Origin: JALZKA01 sp963715405
GTDB taxonomy: Bacteria; Actinomycetota; Thermoleophilia; Solirubrobacterales; 70-9
Direction of reading: 5' to 3'
NCBI GenBank assembly: GCA_963715405.1
Contig: OY970239.1
Coordinates: 2,480,001 to 2,544,000 of the forward strand
Length of the DNA: 64,000 nucleotides
The position numbers and the translations under genes were made by a program. Positions 1-9,216 of the stretch are shown one piece after another; within the stretch, counting starts at the first letter, position 1, and every line of letters begins with the position of its first letter. A model generated the notes under the pieces. It had not been told where the DNA came from. It ran no database searches and saw nothing but the letters and a program-made list of their open reading frames with translations.

Positions 1-648
1 GAGCCGGAGGTTCGGCGGCGCCTTTGCCGCCAGCTCCTCGCCCGTTCCGTCGAGCCACGCGCCCGCCAGCACCCATTCGACGTCCGGGACCCGCGCTGCC
101 GCTTCGCAGAACGGGCCGTGGCCCTTGCGCAGCAGGTTGATGTCGTAAACGACGCCGACCGTGAGCGCCATCCGCTCGCGCGGTGCGGCTGAATCGACGT
201 CCTCGAAGCGATCGGGGATCCCGTGGTAGACGACCTCGACCCGCTCCGGATCTATTCCCAGGTTTTCGCCGATCTCGCGAAGCGAGGATTCCGAATTGGT
301 GACCAGTCGAGTGGCGAGGTTCGCCGTCGTCTTTACGAGTCGCCGGCGCACCCCTCCGCGCTGCGAGCCGTAGCCGATCTCGGGCTCAGCGGCCGTGTCG
401 AAGCCGCCGAAGATGAGCAGTGACGGCTTGCGGCGAACGCGCGCGAACCTGAGCGCGAGCGCGGTGTGCCAAGAAGCGAACCAGCCCACGATCGCGTCAC
501 ACTCGCCCACTTTGCGCCAAAGCTCGGCCGGCCGCGGCCGGAAGCTTTCCTGGAAGTAGTCGACGACCTCATGGCGCTCGGCGAGCGCGTCGCGGTCGAT
601 CCGAGTGAACGTGTTCCGGCGGCTGTGTACGTAGAGGATGCGGGCCAT
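1..648 (-). CDS. Glycosyltransferase family 4-like protein, C-terminus cut by window edge
   Basis: An uninterrupted minus-strand frame of 216 codons runs from an ATG at 648 off the left edge, so only the N-terminal part is present. It begins MARILYVHSRRNTFTR and later reads VEVVYHGIPDRF and VGVVYDINLLRKGHG, followed by EWVLAGAWLDGTG. This is the usual course of a GT-B retaining glycosyltransferase: an N-terminal domain ending in a 'VxVVYHGID' linker, then the start of the nucleotide-sugar-binding domain. It probably adds a sugar to an envelope glycan or lipid. The donor and acceptor cannot be told from this fragment. The neighbouring DedA and UppP genes are on the opposite strand. Confidence 0.75.
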   Translation of the reverse strand, partial: MARILYVHSRRNTFTRIDRDALAERHEVVDYFQESFRPRPAELWRKVGECDAIVGWFASWHTALALRFARVRRKPSLLIFGGFDTAAEPEIGYGSQRGGVRRRLVKTTANLATRLVTNSESSLREIGENLGIDPERVEVVYHGIPDRFEDVDSAAPRERMALTVGVVYDINLLRKGHGPFCEAAARVPDVEWVLAGAWLDGTGEELAAKAPPNLRL

Positions 649-710
649 GCGCTCTCTATCCTCCCAGGCTGCCTGGCGGGTCCTTCGCGTCGTCCTGCCT
701 CCTCAAGCTG

Positions 711-1382
711 ATGCCGCTTCTCGCCACACCTCTCGCTTCCGTTACCGACTTCATCGTCGACCCGATCGTCGAGGCCGCGACGGACTTCATCGACTCCGTC
801 GGCCTGATCGGCGTGTTCCTCCTCATGCTGCTCGAATCCGCCTGCATCCCGGTGCCCTCGGAGGCGATCATGCTTTTCGCCGGCTTCAACGTTTCCGAGG
901 GAGACCTGACGATGTTCGGGATCATCGCGGCCGGAGTCCTGGGGAACGTGGTGGGCTCCTGGATCGCCTGGGCCGCGGGCTACTACGGGCGCATGGAGCT
1001 GCTCGAGAAGAACCGGTTCATCCACATCAACCCGAAGCACCTGGCCTGGGCGGACGACTGGTTCCAGCGCCACGGCGACGCGACGGTCTTCTTCACCCGC
1101 ATGCTTCCGATCATCCGCACCTTCATTTCCCTCCCGGCAGGCGTGGCGCGGATGCCTTTCTGGCGCTTCACCTGGCTCACGCTCGCCGGCTGCATCCCCT
1201 GGGTGACGGCGCTCGCCTTCATCGGGCGAGAGGTTGGCGACAACTGGGAAGAGTGGCGCGACTACCTCCACTACTTCGACTATCCCGTCGCCGCCGCCAT
1301 CCTCGCCGGGATCGTCTACTTCCTGATCAAGCGCCGCGGCGGCTCGGGGCCGCCCCCCGCGCCCGCGGACTCCGCGGCGTGA
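711..1382 (+). CDS. DedA family membrane protein
   Basis: A 223-residue polytopic protein with the DedA/SNARE-associated pattern. It has an N-terminal re-entrant segment with ESACIPVPSEAIM (about residues 44-56), a GVLGNVVGSWIAWAAGYYGR helix near 78-97, the RMLPIIRTFISLPAGVARM signature near 130-148, and a C-terminal membrane helix before a Pro-rich tail. DedA proteins are now linked to recycling of undecaprenyl phosphate and other lipids across the inner membrane. The next gene, UppP, dephosphorylates undecaprenyl pyrophosphate and overlaps this stop by four bases (GTGA). That supports a joint role in lipid-carrier recycling. The substrate is inferred. Confidence 0.9.
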   Translation: MPLLATPLASVTDFIVDPIVEAATDFIDSVGLIGVFLLMLLESACIPVPSEAIMLFAGFNVSEGDLTMFGIIAAGVLGNVVGSWIAWAAGYYGRMELLEKNRFIHINPKHLAWADDWFQRHGDATVFFTRMLPIIRTFISLPAGVARMPFWRFTWLTLAGCIPWVTALAFIGREVGDNWEEWRDYLHYFDYPVAAAILAGIVYFLIKRRGGSGPPPAPADSAA

Positions 1383-2203
1383 GCCGCAGCCGAGCCGCCC
1401 TTCGAATTCCCGACAAGCGCGCTGCGCTGCTCGGCCTCGTACAAGGCCCGACCGAGCTCCTGCCCGTCTCAAGCTCTGCGCACATCTCCCTCGTGCCGTG
1501 GCTCCTCGGCTGGGGGTGGCAGGATCTCGACGCCGAGGCTCGCAAGAGCTTCGAGGTGGCACTTCACGGCGGCACGGCGGTGGCTCTCCTGGTCTGTCTT
1601 CGCCGCGAGATCGCCGATGAGCTGCGCTCGTTCGACGGCCGGCGCGCGAGCGTCGTGGCGCTCTCGTTCATGCCGCCTGCCGCGGCCGGGCTCGCGTTCG
1701 AGCGGCGGATCGAAGCGCTCGGAACACCGCGGGCGAGCGCGGTCGGGTTGATCGCAGGCGCCGTCGCAATGACGCTCGCCGACCGCTCGCCGCAGCAACG
1801 CGGGCGCGGCGACGCGGGCGCGCTCGATGGCCTTCTGCTCGGCTTGGCGCAGGCCTGCGCGCTCGTGCCCGGAGTGTCCAGAAACGGCGCCACGCTGACA
1901 GCCGCACGAGCGCGGCGCTTCGACCGTGAGCAGGCGAATCTCCTGTCCCGCACTGTCGCCCTGCCGGTGATCACAGGCGCGGTCGCGCTCAAGGGCACGC
2001 GCCTCGCAAAGCGCGGAGTTACGCCAGGAACAGGGCGGGCGCTCGTGATCGGGGGCGGCGCGGCCTTTTTCTCGACGCTCCTGTCCCAGCGCCTGATCGG
2101 CCTGGTCGAGCGCGACCGGGCGCTCTGGCCATACGCCGCCTACCGAATCGCACTGGGGGCCGCGGTACTTCGACGCGCCCGTGGTTCACAATCACCCTCA
2201 TGA
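1379..2203 (+). CDS. uppP: Undecaprenyl-diphosphate phosphatase (UppP/BacA)
   Basis: A 274-residue integral membrane phosphatase of the BacA/UppP family, which converts undecaprenyl pyrophosphate to the monophosphate that carries cell-wall precursors. The two family signatures are visible: VQGPTELLPVSSSAH near residues 18-32 (normally EGxTEFLPVSSxGH; the first Glu is Gln here) and VPGVSRNGATLTAARA near 163-178. The GTG start at 1379 is chosen because it overlaps the DedA stop as GTGA and gives normal family length. A longer open frame upstream is only a shadow of DedA. The stop overlaps the purM ATG (ATGA), so the three genes look translationally coupled. Confidence 0.9.
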   Translation: MSRSRAALRIPDKRAALLGLVQGPTELLPVSSSAHISLVPWLLGWGWQDLDAEARKSFEVALHGGTAVALLVCLRREIADELRSFDGRRASVVALSFMPPAAAGLAFERRIEALGTPRASAVGLIAGAVAMTLADRSPQQRGRGDAGALDGLLLGLAQACALVPGVSRNGATLTAARARRFDREQANLLSRTVALPVITGAVALKGTRLAKRGVTPGTGRALVIGGGAAFFSTLLSQRLIGLVERDRALWPYAAYRIALGAAVLRRARGSQSPS

Positions 2204-3219
2204 GCCAAGACGCCTATGCGAAGGCCGGAGTGAGCCAGTCGGACGCCAACTCGTCCGTCGCGGCGCTGGTCGCCCACCTGGGCGGGATCGACACCGGCAA
2301 ACCCTCGCGCGTAGTTCCTCTCCCCGGCCACTATGCGAGCGTCCTCAAGATCGGAGACAACCAGGGCATCGCGTTCGGCACCGACGGCGTCGGCACGAAG
2401 ATGGTGGTGGCCGAGGAGATGGGCCGCTTTGAGACCATCGGAATCGACCTCGTCGCGATGAACGTGAACGATTTGATCTGCGTCGGCGCCGAGCCGATCG
2501 CGCTCGTCGACTTCATCCTCTGCCGCGAGGCGACGCCTGAGATCTGCGGCCAGATCGGGGAGGGTCTTCGCGCCGGCGCCGAGCAGGCGGGCATCGAGAT
2601 CCCGGGCGGCGAGATCGCTCAGGTCGGCGACGTGGTTCACGGGTGGGAGCTGGGCGGCTCCGCGATCGGCCTGGTCGCTCTTGACGAGATCGTGACCGGC
2701 GAGCGCATCGAGCCGGGCGACGTCCTGGTCGGCCTCCCCTCCTCCGGCCTTCACTCGAACGGCTACACGCTCGCGCGCAAGGTGCTTGCAGGCGTCGAGT
2801 GGGACGACGACCGCCTGGGCCGCCCCCTTGGCGAGATCCTGCTCGAGCCGACCACGATCTACGTACGAGCCCTACTCGAGCTGCTCGCTTCAGACGTAGA
2901 TGTGCGCGGTCTAGCCCACATCACGGGCGACGGCCTCAACAACCTTCTTCGCCTGTCGCGCGAGGTCGGCTACGAGTTGTCCGACCCTCTCGGCGTCCCG
3001 CCGGTCTTCAACCTGATCCAGGAGCTGGGCGGAATCTCAGACGAAGAGATGCACGAGGTCTTCAACATGGGCCTCGGGTTCGTCTGCATCGTCCCGGCTG
3101 ACGACGCGGACGCCGCGACGGAGCTACTCGAGTCGCACCACCCCGGGACACGCGTGATTGGCGAGGTGACCGACCGCGCAGGCGAGGTCGGTCACGCGTC
3201 CGCCGGGCTGGCGGATTGA
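2200..3219 (+). CDS. purM: Phosphoribosylformylglycinamidine cyclo-ligase
   Basis: A 339-residue AIR synthetase, the step of de novo purine synthesis that closes the imidazole ring of FGAM using ATP. It carries YAKAGVSQSDANSS near the N-terminus, the GTDGVGTKMVVAEE loop, DLVAMNVNDLICVGAEP, and GLPSSGLHSNGYTLARK, all typical of PurM. The length is normal and no key segment is missing. The ATG at 2200 overlaps the uppP stop by four bases. No other pur gene is adjacent, so this is a detached purine gene carried in a lipid-carrier operon. Confidence 0.95.
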   Translation: MSQDAYAKAGVSQSDANSSVAALVAHLGGIDTGKPSRVVPLPGHYASVLKIGDNQGIAFGTDGVGTKMVVAEEMGRFETIGIDLVAMNVNDLICVGAEPIALVDFILCREATPEICGQIGEGLRAGAEQAGIEIPGGEIAQVGDVVHGWELGGSAIGLVALDEIVTGERIEPGDVLVGLPSSGLHSNGYTLARKVLAGVEWDDDRLGRPLGEILLEPTTIYVRALLELLASDVDVRGLAHITGDGLNNLLRLSREVGYELSDPLGVPPVFNLIQELGGISDEEMHEVFNMGLGFVCIVPADDADAATELLESHHPGTRVIGEVTDRAGEVGHASAGLAD

Positions 3220-3223
3220 TCGG

Positions 3224-5221
3224 GTGGAGGGACCGAATCTCAGCCGCCGGGAGTTGCTTGCGGGCTCGGCGGCGACATTCGCCCTCGCGCGGTCGGCGAA
3301 GGCGGCAGGGGGAGAGCAAAAGTGGGCGCAGACGCTCGACTTCACCCACCTCGGTGAGGGAGCCGGCTGGCCTGGATGGACGTGCGCCGGCGTGGCGAAC
3401 TTGCGGCACAAGGAAGGGCGGGGCGTGCTCGAGGCGGGCTCTGACGTCTTTCCGTGCGATCCACGCCCGGTGGCGTTCGCACTCGATCGCCGTTCGGTCG
3501 ACAGCGAAATTCGCGTCAGGTTGGTCGCCGGCGGCGCCGGTGCCGGGGTTGTGCTGCGCCGGCTGGGCCCTCAGGCGTACTACGCCGCCATTTACGACTC
3601 CGAACAGGAAGCGTTGGTGCTGCTTAGACGAACGCCGGGTGGGGTGCAGGAATTGGCACGCTCGGTTGCCCCTCCGCCCACCGGGGCGTTCGAGCTGACG
3701 CTTCGTGCCGAAGAGCGCTTTCCGACGCAGCTCACTGCCACCCTCGAGAACACTCTTCCGATCGCCGTCTCGGCGAGCGACGCGACACCCTCGCTTCAGC
3801 GCGCAGGCGACCCCGGCGTCCTCGCGACCGCGCGCACCCTGTTTCCCAGCGACGGCCCCTCGGCCTTCCCGGCGCTGGGCAATCTGCACCTTCTCCCCTA
3901 TGGGGTTCAGGAGGGTCAAGTCGTGATCGACACGGCTGTCGGCGAAGCCGTGATGGCCCAAATCCGCGAGCGATCCACCGCGTCGTTCACTCAGATCACG
4001 ATCAAAGGTTCCCGGCCGCCTCAGGTAACCGTCCCATCTGTGATCGCGGCGACGAGCGGGCGTCCCCTGGCCGGTGGCGCGGCCCTACGCGTCGCAACCG
4101 ACGTTCCGGCTCGCGTTGAGATCGAGGTATCTCGCCACTCCGATTTTCGCAGTTCACGCCGGCTTGCGCTCCTGCCTCCGAGCAAGTTCGGCGGGGTGTT
4201 CGCCAAGGCGCAAGGGGTTGGCGAGGATGGGCGCGTTCATTGGCGCGCTCACGTTTCGCGCGCCGGAAAGCGCGCCGTCGGGCCGCATCGCAGCTTTAGT
4301 CCTCTGCCCACGCGCGACAGCAGCGTGCCAGCGAGGATCGCGATCGGCTCTTGCGCGTCCCAGTTCGGGCCCAGCTTCGAGCATCTGGTGGAAGCTCGCC
4401 CCGACGTTTTTGTCTGGCAGGGCGACCTCAACTACCCGGACACCCTGGGACCGCTCGCGCAGACCGTGCCGGGCTATGCGGGAATCTGGCGCGACTTCCT
4501 CGCGAACCCGGTGATGTCGCCGCTCCTGGAACGCGCCATGTTCGCCGTCCAGCGAGATGACCACGACTACGGTGTCCAGGACGCGAACTCCACCAATCTC
4601 GTAGCGCGAGGCCTCAAGCCATGGCGAGCGCTCATGGAACGTCGTCCCTTCTACCGCTTCAGCGCAGGGCCGGCGGAGTTCTGGGTGCTCGACCAGCGGC
4701 GGTTCAAAAGCGATCCCGGTGAGCCGGACACGGTCGCGAAGACTCTCCTGGGCGCGCGTCAGCGTCGCTGGCTCCTACGCACCTTGAAGGGCTCGCCGGC
4801 CGCCTTCAAGGTGATCTGCTCGCCGTGCACGCTCGCCCCGGCGGGCGCAAATCAGCGCGATGGCAGCTGGGCTGCGGGCTTCACTGCAGAGCGGAGGCTT
4901 CTGCTTGGTCATATCCACGAGCACGTTTCCGGCCGCACGATCTTCGTTACCGGCGACACGCACTGGACCATGGTCTATGAAAGCGAAGAGCTCTTCGAGG
5001 CGAGGCCATGCCCTCTCGGGATCCCCACGCCGAACGACGTCACCCTGACGAACCCGCAAGCCGCCGAGCAGGCACGCTCTCTCGAAGGGGTCCGCTATGC
5101 CGATGACGAGCGCGGGCACTTCGCGCTTGTCGACGTGTCGATGTGGCACGAAAGACCGCGCCTGAAGCTGCGTCTGATCGCAGACGACGGCTCGACGGCG
5201 TTTGCGCAGTCCTTTGGATGA
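3224..5221 (+). CDS. PhoD-like metallophosphatase, Tat-exported
   Basis: A 665-residue protein with a GTG start four bases after the purM stop. The N-terminus NLSRRELLAGSAATFALA is a twin-arginine (Tat) signal, as in secreted PhoD phosphodiesterase/alkaline phosphatases. The C-terminal half carries metal-site motifs: IAIGSCASQF, DVFVWQGDLNYPDT, VQRDDHDYGVQDAN and FVTGDTHWTMVYE. These correspond to the GD, DDH and GDxH ligands of the calcineurin-like/PhoD fold. The first roughly 330 residues look like beta-sandwich extracellular modules. It probably releases phosphate from phosphodiesters outside the membrane, but the exact substrate is unknown. Confidence 0.8.
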   Translation: MEGPNLSRRELLAGSAATFALARSAKAAGGEQKWAQTLDFTHLGEGAGWPGWTCAGVANLRHKEGRGVLEAGSDVFPCDPRPVAFALDRRSVDSEIRVRLVAGGAGAGVVLRRLGPQAYYAAIYDSEQEALVLLRRTPGGVQELARSVAPPPTGAFELTLRAEERFPTQLTATLENTLPIAVSASDATPSLQRAGDPGVLATARTLFPSDGPSAFPALGNLHLLPYGVQEGQVVIDTAVGEAVMAQIRERSTASFTQITIKGSRPPQVTVPSVIAATSGRPLAGGAALRVATDVPARVEIEVSRHSDFRSSRRLALLPPSKFGGVFAKAQGVGEDGRVHWRAHVSRAGKRAVGPHRSFSPLPTRDSSVPARIAIGSCASQFGPSFEHLVEARPDVFVWQGDLNYPDTLGPLAQTVPGYAGIWRDFLANPVMSPLLERAMFAVQRDDHDYGVQDANSTNLVARGLKPWRALMERRPFYRFSAGPAEFWVLDQRRFKSDPGEPDTVAKTLLGARQRRWLLRTLKGSPAAFKVICSPCTLAPAGANQRDGSWAAGFTAERRLLLGHIHEHVSGRTIFVTGDTHWTMVYESEELFEARPCPLGIPTPNDVTLTNPQAAEQARSLEGVRYADDERGHFALVDVSMWHERPRLKLRLIADDGSTAFAQSFG

Positions 5222-5259
5222 AAGGACTGCGCCTCGGGCGCTGAAAAGGTCGCGGCCGG

Positions 5260-7314
5260 CTAGGTGTCTGCCAGCTGGGGCTCGAGCTCGCGGACCAGCT
5301 CCCGCACATCCGGCAGCTCCTCGTCAAGCTCGGCCATCGAGGTGTGGCTCGCCGTGCCGCCAGGGAGGCCGATCGGCGCTGCGAGAAGCTCGTCCGGGAT
5401 GCCGAAGGCGTCCACCAGGTCAACGGCGATCGGCCGCAGCCGCGCCAGGAGCTCGTTCACCTGGCGCGTGATCGCCTTGGCACGGGTCGAGGAGATGCGC
5501 CCGTGCTCTTGAAACCAGGCGCGGTCGCGCTCGATCTCACACAAAGCGTGGAGGTCGCATAGGACGTCGAGGATCTCCTTGAGGCTCTCGTCCTCGCAGC
5601 GATCGACCGCTTCGGCGAACGCTTCGTGGATTTCGCGCTCGGTGTGGGCCCGGGCGGCTGCGAGCACATGGTCCTGGCATTCGTTGAAGACGTCGAACGC
5701 TTCGCGCCCGTCGTCGATTCCGCGCTTGAGTCGCCGCGCGGCGCCGGACAGCACGTGCTCCTCTCGCCATAGGAGCAGGTCCTTGTGGTACTCGCGATCG
5801 CGGAGATCCTCCTCGCCTTCGCGGCTCGGGACAAGGTCGTCGGTCAGGCGCGTGATCAGCTCGCGCACCGCAGAGCGTTCGGCGACCGTCTCCCAGGCCT
5901 GACTGGCGACGAAGGCGGCGGTCCCGATCGCGTTGAGCTCGCCGAACGAGTCGCGGTAGTCGGTGAGGAGCGACTTGGCGACGAGCTGGAGGAGGATCGT
6001 GTTGTCGCCCTCGAAGGTGGTGAAGACCTCGGTGTCGGCCATGAGCTCGCCGAAGCGGTTCTCGGTCAAGTAACCAGCGCCGCCGCACGCCTCGCGGCAG
6101 CCCTGGATCGTCTCGTTTGCATGCCAGGTCGCGAGCGCCTTGAGGCCGGCGGCGCGCGACTCGAGCTCGCGGCGCGCGCGTTGCTCTTCGTCGGACTGCT
6201 CGGCCGTGCCGTCGTCCGCGCCGAAGATGCGGTCGAGCTCGGCCACGACCCCCTCTTGCGTGAAGTGGAGGGCGTAGGTGCGGGCCAGCGCTGGGAGCAA
6301 GCGCCGCTGGTGCACGCGATAGTCGAGGAGCGGCATCTCCTCGTCCGAGTCGGGCGGCCCGAACTGATGTCGGCGATCTGCGTGGCGAATCGCAATCGTG
6401 AGCGCCGCCTTGACCGCCGAGATCGCCGCGCCGCCCACGCTGATCCGCCCCTGGATGAGCGTGCCGAGCATGGTGAAGAACCGGCGGTCCTCGTTCTCGA
6501 TGGGGCTGAAGTAGACGCCGTCCTCACTCACGCTCGCGTAGCGGTCGAGCAGGTTGTCGCGCGGGACGCGCACGTCGTCAAACCAGATCTTCCCGTTATC
6601 GACGCCGTTTAGCCCGAGCTTGTGTCCGCAGTCCTCGACTCTGATGCCGTCGCAGACCTTGCCCTTCTCGTTGCGGAGCGGCACCAGGAGACAATGGACG
6701 CCGCGCTCCACCCCGCCGACCTCGAGCTGACAGAAGACGGCAGCGAGCTGGCCGTCCCGGGCGGCGTTGCCGATGTAGTCCTTCGAGTCCTCCTCGCGCG
6801 GCGTGGAGATGACGAACTCCCCTGCCTCCGGGTCATAGGTGGCGAGGGTCTGCACCTTCTGCACGTTCGAGCCGTGCGAGGTCTCGCTCATGGCGAACGC
6901 CCCGGGCAGGTCGAACGACGCAATGCGCTCTAGGTAGAGCTCGTGGTGCTTGCGGGTCCCGAGGTGGTGCACGGCGCCACCGAAGAGGCCGAACTGGACG
7001 CCGCACTTGACGAGGAGCGAGAGGTCTGCGAGGGCGAGAGTCTCGAAGCTCGCGATCGCCGAGCCCACCATGCCGAGGCCGCCGAACTCCTCCGGAAAGA
7101 GCAGGGACGGCCCGCCCGTCTCCGCGAGTGCCGACGTCCACTCGGTCACCTTCTCGCGGTACTCCTCGGTGCTCAGCGGCTCGCCGGGCTTTTGGAAGCG
7201 CGGCTGAGCGAGAACCGCCCTCACGTGCTCGCGGACAACGCGCTGCTCGCCGTCGAGCAGGACGCGAAGGGCGACCGGATCCACCGAAAGCGCTTGCTCT
7301 TGGCCGCCCTCCAC
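5260..7314 (-). CDS. Acyl-CoA oxidase/dehydrogenase family flavoprotein
   Basis: A 684-residue protein, far longer than a typical acyl-CoA dehydrogenase (about 380) and close to acyl-CoA oxidase length. It shows GAFAMSETSHGSNVQKVQT (FAD/substrate middle domain, about residues 138-156), QGRISVGGAAISAVKAAL, EACGGAGYLTENRFGEL, and VFTTFEGDNTILLQLVAKS. In the last of these, the Glu of FEGDNT is the catalytic base position in the oxidases. It is likely to make a trans-2-enoyl-CoA from a fatty or branched acyl-CoA, with oxygen or ETF as acceptor. The GTG start at 7314 faces the divergent PfpI-type gene 17 bp away. Confidence 0.85.
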   Translation of the reverse strand: MEGGQEQALSVDPVALRVLLDGEQRVVREHVRAVLAQPRFQKPGEPLSTEEYREKVTEWTSALAETGGPSLLFPEEFGGLGMVGSAIASFETLALADLSLLVKCGVQFGLFGGAVHHLGTRKHHELYLERIASFDLPGAFAMSETSHGSNVQKVQTLATYDPEAGEFVISTPREEDSKDYIGNAARDGQLAAVFCQLEVGGVERGVHCLLVPLRNEKGKVCDGIRVEDCGHKLGLNGVDNGKIWFDDVRVPRDNLLDRYASVSEDGVYFSPIENEDRRFFTMLGTLIQGRISVGGAAISAVKAALTIAIRHADRRHQFGPPDSDEEMPLLDYRVHQRRLLPALARTYALHFTQEGVVAELDRIFGADDGTAEQSDEEQRARRELESRAAGLKALATWHANETIQGCREACGGAGYLTENRFGELMADTEVFTTFEGDNTILLQLVAKSLLTDYRDSFGELNAIGTAAFVASQAWETVAERSAVRELITRLTDDLVPSREGEEDLRDREYHKDLLLWREEHVLSGAARRLKRGIDDGREAFDVFNECQDHVLAAARAHTEREIHEAFAEAVDRCEDESLKEILDVLCDLHALCEIERDRAWFQEHGRISSTRAKAITRQVNELLARLRPIAVDLVDAFGIPDELLAAPIGLPGGTASHTSMAELDEELPDVRELVRELEPQLADT

Positions 7315-7331
7315 GCTTGAATGTCTATCGC

Positions 7332-7967
7332 ATGAAGATCGCTCTCCTCATTTTCCCCAAGCTCACCGCCCTCGACGCCATCGGCCCCTACGAGGTTCTC
7401 TCCCGCCTACCGGAGGCGGAGCTCACCTTCGTGGCCCCGGATCCGGGCGAGCTCCGCACCGACACCGGCCGGCTCGGAATCACGGCAGACGCCTCGATCG
7501 ACGAGCTCAAAGACCCGGATGTCCTCCTCATTCCCGGTGGCGAAGGCAACCGGCCGCTGCTCAAGGACGAGCGCGTGCTCGAGTGGGTCCGGACCGCAGC
7601 GGGCGGGGCTGAGTGGACGACCTCCGTCTGCACGGGTTCCCTCGTGCTCGGCGCCGCAGGTCTTCTCGAAGGTAAGCGCGCAACGTCTCACTGGGCCTAT
7701 CGCGACGCCCTGCGTGAGTACGGCGCCGAGCCGGTCGCCGAGCGAGTCGTAGAAGACGGCAACCTCATCACCGCGGCGGGCGTGTCAGCGGGAATCGACA
7801 TGGCCCTGACCCTCGCCGCGCGCATTGCCGGCGACGATGTTGCCAAGGCGATCCAGCTCGGCATCGAGTACGACCCGGATCCTCCGTTTGACTCCGGCTC
7901 GCCCGAGAAGGCCGACGCCGGGCTGGTCGACTTGATTCGCGGGCTCGAAGGCGCCAGTGTCACCTGA
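7332..7967 (+). CDS. DJ-1/PfpI family protein (isonitrile hydratase-like)
   Basis: The ATG at 7332 (MKIALLIFPKLTALDAIGPYE) gives a 211-residue DJ-1/PfpI protein. A longer open frame to the left has no homology and crosses the divergent gene. The nucleophile elbow WTTSVCTGSLVLGAAGLL contains the conserved Cys near residue 99, and LLIPGGEG supplies the family Glu/Gly loop. TSHWAYRDALREYG and ITAAGVSAGIDMAL resemble isonitrile hydratase and ThiJ/GATase1-like AraC N-terminal domains. The function could be a hydratase, glyoxalase-like or stress role; the sequence does not decide. Its end overlaps the next gene by 11 bases. Confidence 0.85.
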   Translation: MKIALLIFPKLTALDAIGPYEVLSRLPEAELTFVAPDPGELRTDTGRLGITADASIDELKDPDVLLIPGGEGNRPLLKDERVLEWVRTAAGGAEWTTSVCTGSLVLGAAGLLEGKRATSHWAYRDALREYGAEPVAERVVEDGNLITAAGVSAGIDMALTLAARIAGDDVAKAIQLGIEYDPDPPFDSGSPEKADAGLVDLIRGLEGASVT

Positions 7968-8574
7968 AAAACCTGGCCCGTACGCAGGCAAGCGCGCGGT
8001 TGACCTGATCCTCACCGCGATCCTGGCCATCCCGGCACTCCTCGTCGCTCTGCCGAGCGCGATCGCGATCCGCGCCACCTCGCAGGGCCCGGTTCTGTTT
8101 CGCCAGCAACGGATCGGCGCTGGAGGGCAACCCTTCGAGCTCATCAAGTTCCGCACCATGATGGCCGGCGAGAACCCCGTCTTTCCCGCCGCCGGGCGGA
8201 TCACCCGGGTCGGGCGGTTCCTCCGCCGCTTCTCGCTCGACGAGGTGCCGCAGCTCTTGAACGTCGTCCGGGGCGAGATGAGCATCATCGGCCCGCGCCC
8301 CACCCTCGCCTATCAGGTCGAGCGCTACGACGCCGATCAAAGGCGGCGGCTCTCGGTCAGGCCGGGCGTCGCCGGCTGGGCACAGATACAGGGGCGGAAC
8401 GAGATCCCCTGGTCGCGGCGGATCGAGCTCGACCTCGAGTACATCGACGTGGTCCAGTCGCCACTGGCGGACGTGAGGATCCTCGCTCGCTCCGTCGTGG
8501 CCGCCCTGCGCGGCGGTGGCGTCGGCGGCCACCCCGCGGACGACCCGCTCGCAAAGCTGGACATGGATGGCTAA
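7957..8574 (+). CDS. Undecaprenyl-phosphate sugar phosphotransferase (WcaJ/PglC type)
   Basis: A 205-residue bacterial sugar transferase (pfam02397 type). It has an N-terminal membrane segment (KRAVDLILTAILAIPALLVA, about residues 12-31), then GPVLFRQQRIGAGG, FELIKFRTMM, the FSLDEVPQLLNVVRGEMSIIGPRPT core and the SVRPGVAGWAQIQGRNE segment with the conserved Pro-Gly and Trp. The family moves a phospho-sugar onto undecaprenyl phosphate to begin a surface glycan or glycoprotein glycan. The short monotopic form without extra helices resembles PglC. The GTG start lies inside the end of the upstream gene. The next gene is a NeuD/PglD-like acetyltransferase, matching the PglC-PglD arrangement for acetylated amino-sugars. 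Confidence 0.88.
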   Translation: MSPEKPGPYAGKRAVDLILTAILAIPALLVALPSAIAIRATSQGPVLFRQQRIGAGGQPFELIKFRTMMAGENPVFPAAGRITRVGRFLRRFSLDEVPQLLNVVRGEMSIIGPRPTLAYQVERYDADQRRRLSVRPGVAGWAQIQGRNEIPWSRRIELDLEYIDVVQSPLADVRILARSVVAALRGGGVGGHPADDPLAKLDMDG

Positions 8575-9206
8575 TGGCTGAGGACCTCGTCATCTACGGC
8601 GCGGGCGGCCACGGCCGTGAGGTGCTCGACGTGGTCGAGGCCATCAACGAGGTCAAGGCTCAGTGGAGCTTCCTCGGCTTTCTCGACGACGGCGAAGTGC
8701 GGGCGGAGCTGCTGCGCCGCCGCGACGCAGAAGTCCTGGAGATCGGCGACCTGAGCGCAGAAGAGGTCCGTTACGCGATCGGAATAGGCGATCCGGGAAC
8801 TCGCGAGAGCGTCGCTGAGCGCATGACGCGCTCAGGATTTGCCCCTGCGACGCTCATCCACCCCGCCGCCTCCGTCGGCGGGGACGTGCGCTTGGCCGAC
8901 GGCGTCGTCCTCGCGGCGGGCGCGCGGGCTACCACCAACGTCTCGCTCGGGCGCCACACACAGCTCAACGTCGGCGCATGCGTCTCGCACGATTGCGAGG
9001 TCGGAGAGTTCGTGACTCTCAGCCCCGGGACCTTCGTGAACGGCGATTGCACCATCGGAAACCGGGCATTCTTCGGTACAGGCGCGATCGTCACGCCGGG
9101 GCTTGAGATTGGCGCAGATGCTGTCGTCGGTGCGGGCGCCGTAGTGCTCTCAGACGTCCCTTCGGGAGTCACCGTCGTGGGCGCTCCCGCCGCTGCAACG
9201 TCATAG
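8574..9206 (+). CDS. NeuD/PglD-type sugar O/N-acetyltransferase
   Basis: A 210-residue protein with an N-terminal PglD-like Rossmann lobe (DLVIYGAGGHGREVLDVVEA, residues 4-23) and a C-terminal left-handed beta-helix of hexapeptide repeats. The active-site His is expected in NVGACVSHDCEVGEF (about residues 137-151). PglD/NeuD enzymes transfer acetyl from acetyl-CoA to an amino-sugar nucleotide. The ATG shares one base with the stop of the upstream sugar transferase, so the two are translationally coupled and probably build one acetylated priming sugar. The exact sugar is inferred, not shown. Confidence 0.85.
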   Translation: MAEDLVIYGAGGHGREVLDVVEAINEVKAQWSFLGFLDDGEVRAELLRRRDAEVLEIGDLSAEEVRYAIGIGDPGTRESVAERMTRSGFAPATLIHPAASVGGDVRLADGVVLAAGARATTNVSLGRHTQLNVGACVSHDCEVGEFVTLSPGTFVNGDCTIGNRAFFGTGAIVTPGLEIGADAVVGAGAVVLSDVPSGVTVVGAPAAATS

Positions 9207-9216
9207 GATCGAGACC

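Noticed and set aside
333..1562. 409-codon minus-strand open frame over DedA/UppP
   Set aside because: Shadow of two membrane-protein genes; no homology and no start signal.
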